From: an uncultured Bartonella sp.
GTDB taxonomy: Bacteria > Pseudomonadota > Alphaproteobacteria > Rhizobiales > Rhizobiaceae
Direction: 5' to 3'
Assembly: GCF_945285465.1 (NCBI RefSeq)
Contig: NZ_CALYQK010000001.1
Location: 61,694 to 125,693 of the forward strand
Length of the DNA: 64,000 bases
The translations under genes were made by a program, and so were the position numbers. The notes under the pieces are model-generated. The model did not search any database, was not told the DNA's origin, and was given only the letters and a program-made list of their open reading frames with translations. Positions 57,828-64,000 of the stretch are shown here, piece after piece; the stretch's first letter is position 1; the number at the start of each line of letters is the position of its first letter.

Positions 57828-58513
57828 TCTGCGAGTTCCTTTGACCAGTTGATGGCATCGACATAAACGCCGAGCGGATTGGATTTGAGTTTTTCGGCAC
57901 TGCGCGGTTGTTGCAGTACAAGGGTGAGAATGGCGGTCCAACGTTCGGTTTCGGCAAGCGATCCGTCGGCATAACGCCGCTCGATCCACGCAACGCGAAA
58001 CGATGTCAGGGAGGCACGAATAACCGATGAGACTTCAACGGCAATCTGCTCGCGGCCAACCTTGGCAAAAGGATCGTTGGTGCGGGCAAAATCATTCAAG
58101 GCCGATGCACCATTGTTGGTGGTATATTCATAGGCGTTGAGCCAGTTTTGGCGAACGATCACCGCGTCGTTTGGAACGGCGCGTACCTCTTCAATGAAGT
58201 GGGCGAGATGCCAGGCGATCTGCGCATCCGACGGTGTGAACCTGTCTGTAGCGGGCTGAACGGTGCGTGCTTCACCAAGCTTATCGACTTCAACTACCCA
58301 AGGCACGACGGTGCCGCTTGCTGAGTGGATGATAAGGGCTGCGGCAAAACCGGCGGTCAGCGTCAGGTTGCCGAGGGCGATCAGCCGCCAGTTTCTGGCC
58401 TGCACACGGGCGGAGCCGATGCGCTCATCCCAGACCTGCCCGGCCTTTTGATAAGGGGTTTCAGGTTGCGGCGTCTTGCCGTAACGTGTGGAAGGTCGCT
58501 TGAAGATGTTCAT
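57824..58513 (-). CDS. trbF: Conjugal transfer protein TrbF (VirB8-like)
   Basis: TrbF is the VirB8-like bitopic inner-membrane subunit. A cytoplasmic head (residues 1-45), one membrane span (LIALGNLTLTAGFAAALIIHSA) and a periplasmic NTF2-like domain are visible, with the family region VVPWVVEVDKLGEARTVQPA and PNDAVIVRQNWLNAYEYTT. At 229 residues it is full length. It follows trbL with a 2-base gap and overlaps trbG by 4 bases. Confidence 0.93.
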   Translation of the reverse strand: MNIFKRPSTRYGKTPQPETPYQKAGQVWDERIGSARVQARNWRLIALGNLTLTAGFAAALIIHSASGTVVPWVVEVDKLGEARTVQPATDRFTPSDAQIAWHLAHFIEEVRAVPNDAVIVRQNWLNAYEYTTNNGASALNDFARTNDPFAKVGREQIAVEVSSVIRASLTSFRVAWIERRYADGSLAETERWTAILTLVLQQPRSAEKLKSNPLGVYVDAINWSKELAE

Positions 58514-58515
58514 GT

Positions 58516-59817
58516 TTAGTCGCTTTCTTTTAAATTGATGGAGTTACCGTTGCCGCTGCTGTCGCCGGACTTGAGCGCATGGCCGGCAGTATTGGCAGCC
58601 TGGCTCATGGACGGTGTTTTTGGCGGTGGCTTCGGCGGTTTCGGTGACGGGTTCAGTCCATCATCCTCAAGCGTGCCGCCGGTGGCGCGGTAAGCGCCCT
58701 TCATACCGGCGACATGGGCTTGTGACAGGCTGATGGCAGCTCCTGATGCGACCTTTCGCAAGGGTGAGACGGCAGCGGCCGCGCCGGTTTTGGCCGCATT
58801 GCCGAGGCCGGAGAGAACGGCTTTCCCGCCTGTCTCACCGGCGCTTCCCAGAGCGTAGCCAAGGCGCGCGCCGCCTGCTGCGGCGCTCAAGCCACGCGCT
58901 GCCGCACCGGTGGCTGAGGCAGCCGCACCGACACCGGTGGCGGCTAGACCGACAGCAGCAGCACCGCCCATGCCGACCATCATGCCGGTTGCAGCCGCAG
59001 AGCCTGCGCCCATTTGCGGCCCGCCGGAAACAAGGCCGTCGGCAATCTTAGGCCCGAAGATCGACAGGCCAAGCAGGGAAAGGCTGGCCAGGATAACCGT
59101 CAGGCACTGGTCGATTGTCAGGGCTGGTCCGCCAAAACCATTGGTGAACTCGGCAAAGATCGTCGATCCGATGCCGATGATGACAGCAATCACCATCACC
59201 TTTATGCCGGACGAGATCACATTGCCGAGCACCTTTTCGGCCATGAAAGCTGATTTGCCGAAGAGGCCGAAGGGTATGAGGACAAAGCCGGCGAGCGTCG
59301 TCAGCTTGAACTCCATGAGCGAGATGAAGAGCTGGATCGCCAGAATGAAGAATGCCGCGACGACAAAGATCAAAGCCAGCATGATGCAGGTGATCTGAAG
59401 GAAGTTTTCAAAAAAGGCGTAAGGCCCCATCAGGTCGGACATGGAGGCGGCAAGTGGATTGGCAGCGTCAAGTCCGAACTGCGCAACCTTGCCGGGCTTC
59501 ATCAGGTCGCCGAGCGCATAACCGGAACCCGCAGCCTTGAGGCCGAGACCGGCAAAGCTTTGATAGATGATTGTCGAGAGCGTGCCCCAGAAGTTGATGA
59601 TAAAGGCAAAAGAGCCGATATAGAGCGTCTTCTTGACTAGACGTTGCAGGATATTCTCGTCATTGCCCCAGGCCCAGAACAGGAAGGCCAGCGTCAGGTC
59701 GATGACGATCAGCGTTGCGGCAATAAACTTCACCTCATCCGACAACAGGCCGAGACCGCTGTCGATATATTTGCTGAATGTATTAAGGAAGCGATCGATA
59801 ACACCGACATCGTTCAT
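58516..59817 (-). CDS. trbL: Conjugal transfer protein TrbL (VirB6-like)
   Basis: TrbL is the multi-span VirB6-like channel subunit. Five or more hydrophobic spans fill residues 25-260. The Ala/Gly-rich C-terminal tail (residues 280-430) is typical, ending in a proline-rich and glycine-rich stretch. Family blocks include FIAATLIVIDLTLAFLFWAWG and TTLAGFVLIPFGLFGKSAFMAEKVLGNVISSGIKVMV. It overlaps trbK by 4 bases. Confidence 0.93.
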   Translation of the reverse strand: MNDVGVIDRFLNTFSKYIDSGLGLLSDEVKFIAATLIVIDLTLAFLFWAWGNDENILQRLVKKTLYIGSFAFIINFWGTLSTIIYQSFAGLGLKAAGSGYALGDLMKPGKVAQFGLDAANPLAASMSDLMGPYAFFENFLQITCIMLALIFVVAAFFILAIQLFISLMEFKLTTLAGFVLIPFGLFGKSAFMAEKVLGNVISSGIKVMVIAVIIGIGSTIFAEFTNGFGGPALTIDQCLTVILASLSLLGLSIFGPKIADGLVSGGPQMGAGSAAATGMMVGMGGAAAVGLAATGVGAAASATGAAARGLSAAAGGARLGYALGSAGETGGKAVLSGLGNAAKTGAAAAVSPLRKVASGAAISLSQAHVAGMKGAYRATGGTLEDDGLNPSPKPPKPPPKTPSMSQAANTAGHALKSGDSSGNGNSINLKESD

Positions 59818-60092
59818 GGTCGGCCTCCCGATCTGTCAATATTGAGGAAATGCTCGCGGTTCTTTTGCCAGACAGCCATGCAGGACGGATCCCGATGCGC
59901 TGCTTCACCCAGCGACTGGCAGCGGCGCAGGTCTTTTGTAATATCGTTTTGCTGTGCGCCGGACTGTTTCGTAGAAAGAGGTGCAATTGTCGCGACCGAT
60001 GGGACTGCATACCAGGCGGCAACGCCGGTGACGATGACCGAGAGGGCAACGACGAGACCAAGACGAAGGAACATGCCTGTATCGTCACTCAT
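59814..60092 (-). CDS. trbK: Putative entry-exclusion protein TrbK-alt
   Basis: This 92-residue protein has an N-terminal membrane span (LGLVVALSVIVTGVAAWYAV) and a short periplasmic tail with the pattern CQSLGEAAHRDPSCMAVWQKNREHF, which matches the alternative TrbK family placed between trbJ and trbL. Entry exclusion would stop uptake of the same element by a cell that already holds it. The function is inferred from position and pattern. It overlaps both neighbours by 4 bases. Confidence 0.82.
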   Translation of the reverse strand: MSDDTGMFLRLGLVVALSVIVTGVAAWYAVPSVATIAPLSTKQSGAQQNDITKDLRRCQSLGEAAHRDPSCMAVWQKNREHFLNIDRSGGRP

Positions 60093-60805
60093 TGGCTCGG
60101 CTTCCCGTTATAGGCCGGGCCGCGCTGCAAAAAACGACGACGCTGTTCGCGTCCCTGTTCGGCTGCTGCCGCGCGTTCCGCCGCTTCGAGATCAGCCGCC
60201 CTGCCCGATAACGCGGAAATCGCGATAAGATCCGAGATCTGCGTGGCCAATACGCTCAAAAGTTGATTGCCGGCCTGCAAAGCCTGCAACGAGCCTTCGG
60301 CGGACTGGCTCTTCTCGACAAGCTTTTTGGTCTCGGTCTTATTGTTTTCAATATTATCGACGACTTGCGCCTGAACACGCATCGAGTCCTGAATGCCGCC
60401 GACGGTATTGCGCAATCTCTGTCTCGCGTCCTCGACCAATTTCTTGTCCGAGGCTGACATGTCGGCTTCGCCGTAGGTCGTGCGGAACTGCTCATCGATG
60501 TTCTTGACATTGTAGGAGATGTTCTGCGCGTCTTTCAAAAGCATCTGTGTTTGGGCAATATTGTCCTGCAATTTCAAAAGCGAATTGTAATCGAGCTGCG
60601 TCAGGTTTTTGGTCTGGTTGATGAGCATCTGCGCCTGATTTTGCAGGCTCTTGATCTGGTTGTTGATCTGCTCAAGCGCGCGCGGGGCCGAAAGGACATT
60701 TTGTGTGTAGTTTGACGGATCGAAGACCGTCAGAGCCTGTACCGGTTCGGCAAGTGTGACCGCGGCAATAAGTGCGGGAAGAATATAGGATGAACGGAAA
60801 GTCAT
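60089..60805 (-). CDS. trbJ: Conjugal transfer protein TrbJ (VirB5-like)
   Basis: TrbJ is the VirB5-like exported minor pilin. A signal peptide (ILPALIAAVTLAEPVQA) precedes FDPSNYTQNVLSAPRALEQINNQIKSLQNQAQMLINQTKNL, a long coiled-coil typical of the family, rich in Gln and Asn. AGGA precedes the ATG. It starts 11 bases after trbE. Confidence 0.93.
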   Translation of the reverse strand: MTFRSSYILPALIAAVTLAEPVQALTVFDPSNYTQNVLSAPRALEQINNQIKSLQNQAQMLINQTKNLTQLDYNSLLKLQDNIAQTQMLLKDAQNISYNVKNIDEQFRTTYGEADMSASDKKLVEDARQRLRNTVGGIQDSMRVQAQVVDNIENNKTETKKLVEKSQSAEGSLQALQAGNQLLSVLATQISDLIAISALSGRAADLEAAERAAAAEQGREQRRRFLQRGPAYNGKPSQ

Positions 60806-60816
60806 GAGAGTGTTCC

Positions 60817-63264
60817 TTATGCGGCAATGGAAGTTTCAGGGATGAGATCGAGCGCCCAGTCGAGGCTCTTGTGGACAAGCCATGCGGGCAGAAATCCATC
60901 CGGCGGTTGGGTAGAGGTGATGTCAGAGATCGCTCTTTGATCGTCTTTTGACGATGCGGCGCAAAGTGCCAGTGCGATTTCGGAGAGGCCAAGCTCGAAC
61001 AGGCGGTTGCCGCGCCGTGACTGGCAATAGTAATCTCGCTTGAGGGCTGCCCGCGCCAATATTTCGATCTGTCGGTCATTGAGGCCGAAGCGGCGGTAAA
61101 TATCCATGATTTGTGGCTCGATCGCCCGGTCATTCGGCAACAAAAGCCTTGTGTGGCAGCTTTCGATGATTGCCGGGGCGATGGCGCTACCGTCAATATC
61201 GGACAAGGACTGCGTGGCGAAGATGACAGATGCATTCTTCTTTCTGAGTGTCTTCAGCCATTCGCGCAATTGATCGGCAAAGCCGGTATCGCCGAGCGCC
61301 AGCCAGCCTTCGTCGATGATAAGCAAAGTCGGACGGCCGTCGAGACGATGTTCAATGCGATGGAAGAGATAGGCGAGTACTGCCGGTGCGGCACTGGTGC
61401 CGATCAGCCCTTCGGTTTCAAAAGCCTGAACTGTTCCGTTACTAAGATTTTCGTTCTCGGCATCGAGTAAACGGCCATTTGCGCCGCCGATGCAGTAAGG
61501 CCGGATCGCCTGTTTCAGATCATTGTTCTGCAACAGGACAGAGAAACCGGTGAGCGTGCGCTGCTCAGACGGGGCCGAGGCAAGTGATGACAAGGCCGCC
61601 CAGATATGTTCCTTGACCTCCGGCGTGATAGCGATGTTTTCTCGTTTGAAGATATCGACCAACCAATCGGCCGCCCATGCCCGCTCCGGTATGTCATTGA
61701 TACCGGCCAAGGGCTGCAAAGTGACGCCGCTATCTTTACTGCCCCCATCATCGGCAACGTCATCGGCAATACCGCCGAGATCATGCCAGTCGCCGCCCAT
61801 GGCGAGCGTTGCGGCACGGATCGAACCGCCGAAGTCAAAGGCGAAGATCTGGTTGTTGCGATAACGACGAAATTGCAGCGCCATCAGCGACAACAGCACT
61901 GACTTGCCCGCACCCGTCGGCCCGACAACCAATGTGTGGCCGACATCACCGACATGAAGATTGAAGCGGAACGGTGTAGCGCCTTCCGTCTTGGCATAAA
62001 AGAGCGGCGGCGCTTCGAAATGCTCGTCCTTCGGTTCACCGGCCCAGACAGCCGACAGCGGCATCATATGAGCGAGATTGAGCGTTGACAGGATCGGTTG
62101 CCGGACATTGGCATAAGCGTGGCCCGGCAGACTGCCGAGCCAGGCATCAACCGCATTGACGGTTTCGATCATACAGGTGAAGTCGCGGCCCTGGATGGCC
62201 TTCTCGACCAGCCGCAGCTTCTCGTCAGCAAGCGCCGCATCCTCATCCCATACGGTTACAGTCGCGGTGACATAGGCTTCGCCGACATAATCCGCACCCA
62301 GTTCCTGCAATGCAAGATCGGCATCGGCTGCCTTGTTGGCGGCGTCACTGTCAAGGAGGGAGGAAGGCTCGTTGGTCATCACCTCCTTGATGAGCGCGCC
62401 GATCGACTTCCTCTTGGCAAACCATTGGCGGCGCGCCTTGATAAGCACCTTCGCCGCATCAACTTTGTCCATCAATATGGCGCGGGTTGACCAGCGGTAA
62501 GGGAATGCAAGACGGTTCAAGTCATCGAGAATGCCCGGCGTCGTCTCACCGGGGAAGCCGGTGATCGTCAACACCCGCAAATGGCTGGTGCCGAGAATCG
62601 GCGCGAGACCGCCGGTCAAGGGTTGGTCTGCGAGAAGGCTGTCGAGATACATCGGCACTTCAGGCACACGCACACGGTGGTATTTGGTAGATATGGCGGA
62701 ATGGAGATAGGTCAGCGTTTCGCTGTCATCAAGAAAGGCGCAATCCGGCATGAAACCTTGCAAAAGGGCCAGCACTCGATCTGTGCGATCCTTGAACGCG
62801 GCAAGCACGTCCTTCGGGTCAAGGCCGCCCTTGGTCTCGCCTTCATAGAACCAGCCCTGCATGCGTGCCGCTTCTTCCGATGGCGGCAGATAAAGAAAGG
62901 TCAGAAAGTAGGACGATTCATAATGCGCGCCTTCTTCCTCGAAGGCCGCCTTGCGTTCAAGATCAACCAAAGCGGAAGCGGCATCAGGAAAGACATTATC
63001 GGGATAATCCGCCGCTTCGCGCCGTTGCGCCTCGACAAACACCGCCCAGCCTGAGCCAAGGCGGCGAAAAGCGTTATTAAGCCGGGCAGCGACGGCGACC
63101 AGTTCGGCGGGAACCGAGCTGTCGAGATCAGGCCCGCGAAAGCGCACCGACCGCTGGAACGAACCGTCCTTATTGAGCACAATGCCCGGTGCGATCAAAG
63201 CTGCCCATGGCAGGTAGTCGGCGAGATGGCTGTTGGTTTTACGGTATTCAGCAAGATTGAACAT
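60817..63264 (-). CDS. trbE: Conjugal transfer ATPase TrbE (VirB4-like)
   Basis: TrbE is the VirB4-like ATPase that powers pilus assembly and transfer. The CagE/TrbE/VirB N-terminal domain is followed by the P-loop domain. Walker A VGPTGAGKSVLLSL lies near residue 450, and Walker B TLLIIDEGWLAL near residue 645, with the VIFATQSLSDIDGS motif after it. ATG 63264 (815 residues) has GGAG 8 bases upstream; the track's TTG 63267 is one codon earlier. It is full length, with no sign of decay. Confidence 0.95.
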   Translation of the reverse strand: MFNLAEYRKTNSHLADYLPWAALIAPGIVLNKDGSFQRSVRFRGPDLDSSVPAELVAVAARLNNAFRRLGSGWAVFVEAQRREAADYPDNVFPDAASALVDLERKAAFEEEGAHYESSYFLTFLYLPPSEEAARMQGWFYEGETKGGLDPKDVLAAFKDRTDRVLALLQGFMPDCAFLDDSETLTYLHSAISTKYHRVRVPEVPMYLDSLLADQPLTGGLAPILGTSHLRVLTITGFPGETTPGILDDLNRLAFPYRWSTRAILMDKVDAAKVLIKARRQWFAKRKSIGALIKEVMTNEPSSLLDSDAANKAADADLALQELGADYVGEAYVTATVTVWDEDAALADEKLRLVEKAIQGRDFTCMIETVNAVDAWLGSLPGHAYANVRQPILSTLNLAHMMPLSAVWAGEPKDEHFEAPPLFYAKTEGATPFRFNLHVGDVGHTLVVGPTGAGKSVLLSLMALQFRRYRNNQIFAFDFGGSIRAATLAMGGDWHDLGGIADDVADDGGSKDSGVTLQPLAGINDIPERAWAADWLVDIFKRENIAITPEVKEHIWAALSSLASAPSEQRTLTGFSVLLQNNDLKQAIRPYCIGGANGRLLDAENENLSNGTVQAFETEGLIGTSAAPAVLAYLFHRIEHRLDGRPTLLIIDEGWLALGDTGFADQLREWLKTLRKKNASVIFATQSLSDIDGSAIAPAIIESCHTRLLLPNDRAIEPQIMDIYRRFGLNDRQIEILARAALKRDYYCQSRRGNRLFELGLSEIALALCAASSKDDQRAISDITSTQPPDGFLPAWLVHKSLDWALDLIPETSIAA

Positions 63265-63267
63265 CAA

Positions 63268-63531
63268 TCATACTCCAAAGAAGTTGGGAAAGCGCAGGTG
63301 ACGGCGGCCGACATCGACAAACAGCGGATCGCGTTTTGCCGCCCATACGGCGATAACATGACCGATGAGGCCGAGGGCCGCACCGATCAGCCACAGCCGC
63401 AGGCCAAGCCCGAGCGATGCGGCAAGCGTGCCGTTCAAAATGGCGAAGGAACGCGGCGCACCGCCAAGCAGGATCGGCGTCGTCAATGAGCGGTGCAGGG
63501 AAATGGAAAAACCGGAAATCTCTTCGCTCAT
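63268..63531 (-). CDS. trbD: Conjugal transfer protein TrbD (VirB3-like)
   Basis: This 87-residue inner-membrane protein matches TrbD, the VirB3-like partner of TrbE. It starts with ISGFSISLHRSLTTPILLGGAPRSFAILNG, and a double hydrophobic segment follows (LGLGLRLWLIGAALGLIGHVIAVWA). Its start overlaps the trbC stop by 4 bases, and trbE begins immediately after its stop. Confidence 0.92.
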   Translation of the reverse strand: MSEEISGFSISLHRSLTTPILLGGAPRSFAILNGTLAASLGLGLRLWLIGAALGLIGHVIAVWAAKRDPLFVDVGRRHLRFPNFFGV

Positions 63532-64000
63532 TGGATCAATGCCCCACCGGAAAATGAGAAGAACGACAGGAAGAAGGAACTGGCGGCAAAGGCGATAGAG
63601 AGACCGAAGACGATCTGGATCAGTCGCCTGACACCGCCGGAACTATCGCCAAAGGCAAGCGCCAGACCGGTCGAGATGATGATCATCACCGAGATGATCT
63701 TGGCGACGGGGCCTTCGACCGATTGCAGGATTTTTGTCAGCGGCCCTTCCCACGGCATTGAAGACCCGGCGGCAAAGGCAGACGAATGAATGGTGACAAG
63801 CGCCGTCGTGGCGAGCGCCACAACCGAGGTGCTACGGCGAAGAAGCAGGCTTTTGGGTTTCCCTGCCTTCTCGGTTGCCTGGCCTTTTGCTGCCCGTTGT
63901 ACCTGTTCGCTTTTTGCGGCGTGTGATTTTGTCTTGCCTGTTGCGGCACGCGATTGAATTTTGCCGGTTGCGGCGCGCGGTGTGTGGGTTTTTTCCTGCA
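63528..64000 (-). CDS. trbC: Conjugal transfer pilin TrbC (VirB2-like), 5' end beyond window
   Basis: TrbC is the VirB2-like pilin precursor. The mature part shows SSMPWEGPLTKILQSVEGPVAKIISVMIIISTGLALAFGDSSGGVRRLIQIVFGLSIAFAASSFFL. The track starts it at GTG 63821, but the frame stays open to the window edge. The residues just before (SLLLRRSTSVVALATT) supply the charged start of its signal segment, so I treat it as 5'-partial. The upstream part is unusually long and basic, with AATGK-like repeats. GTG 63821 remains possible if this part is not translated. Confidence 0.8.
   Translation of the reverse strand, partial: QEKTHTPRAATGKIQSRAATGKTKSHAAKSEQVQRAAKGQATEKAGKPKSLLLRRSTSVVALATTALVTIHSSAFAAGSSMPWEGPLTKILQSVEGPVAKIISVMIIISTGLALAFGDSSGGVRRLIQIVFGLSIAFAASSFFLSFFSFSGGALIQ

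Larger units (their letters stand above)
51643..64000. mobile_element. Probable genomic island / integrated conjugative element next to tRNA-Thr (left part)
   Basis: From the tRNA-Thr 3' end onward, gene content switches from housekeeping to adhesin, nuclease and conjugation genes. GC content and GC-ending codon use rise sharply in the trb operon. A tRNA 3' end is a classical insertion site. No integrase and no second copy of the tRNA 3' end are visible inside the window, so the element's limits and mobility are inferred, not shown. Confidence 0.5.

Noticed and set aside
57828-57989. Upstream extension of TrbG in the track
   Set aside because: It lies inside trbF; ATG 57827 has a ribosome site, a 4-base overlap with trbF and a lipoprotein signal.
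58746-60228. Several long plus-strand ORFs opposite trbL, trbK and trbJ
   Set aside because: GC-rich DNA gives long antisense frames; their sequences are Arg/Pro/Ala-rich shadows with no family pattern.

Overview
This window looks like a chromosomal segment of an alphaproteobacterium of the order Hyphomicrobiales, most probably Bartonellaceae. The evidence is the rpsD-murI-trmJ neighbourhood, the PyrB/PyrC' pair, the two-domain cold-shock protein, a DUF3126 protein, an IalB-family protein and a short YadA-type trimeric autotransporter. The moderate GC content combined with liv, cob, thiM and moco genes (many of which are missing from blood-borne Bartonella) would fit a gut-associated, bee-type Bartonella. 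The genus call is inference from protein content alone; I could not run a search.

Bases 1-51,650 are core chromosome. In order they hold: the end of a CitE-like CoA lyase and a CaiB-type CoA-transferase; ttcA, rpsD, murI, trmJ; map, radC; a minus-strand run of DUF3126, cysE, alpha/beta hydrolase, DUF192 and a double cold-shock protein; gloA and a complete branched-chain amino acid ABC transporter (livJ-H-M-G-F); gatCA; a beta-lactamase-fold hydrolase; yqgF; an AidB-like acyl-CoA dehydrogenase; pyrB, a metal-site-less pyrC', plsY, dprA; topA, rnr; an MFS permease; rpmG; a large L,D-transpeptidase; mobA, mobB, a glutathione S-transferase, a thermonuclease and a putative Fe-S uracil-DNA glycosylase; an Lrp/AsnC regulator with thiM; cobT and cobS; a retropepsin-like protease; dusA; an aminotransferase; an M48-TPR protease, a DsbA-like protein; accB-accC-aat; and a tRNA-Thr(UGU).

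Immediately beyond tRNA-Thr the sequence changes character. From about 52,150 to the end is accessory DNA that looks like part of an integrated element. It starts with a strongly structured, terminator-like leader, followed by a short trimeric autotransporter whose stop codon overlaps the start of an IalB-family secreted protein. Next comes an AT-richer insert with a 34-codon small ORF (strong Shine-Dalgarno) and a probable AbiJ-NTD/PD-(D/E)xK nuclease. Then a GC-rich, tightly overlapped Trb-type conjugative type IV secretion operon runs on the minus strand: trbC-D-E-J-K-L-F-G-I followed by a DUF2274 gene. The operon continues beyond the right edge, where trbB and a coupling protein would be expected.

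The items most worth a second look are the coupled autotransporter/IalB pair with its structured leader, the small ORF plus AbiJ-like nuclease lodged between adhesin and Trb genes, the basic repeat-containing N-terminal extension of TrbC, a conserved-looking 56-codon gene opposite the end of dprA, and the PyrC' protein that has lost its metal ligands.
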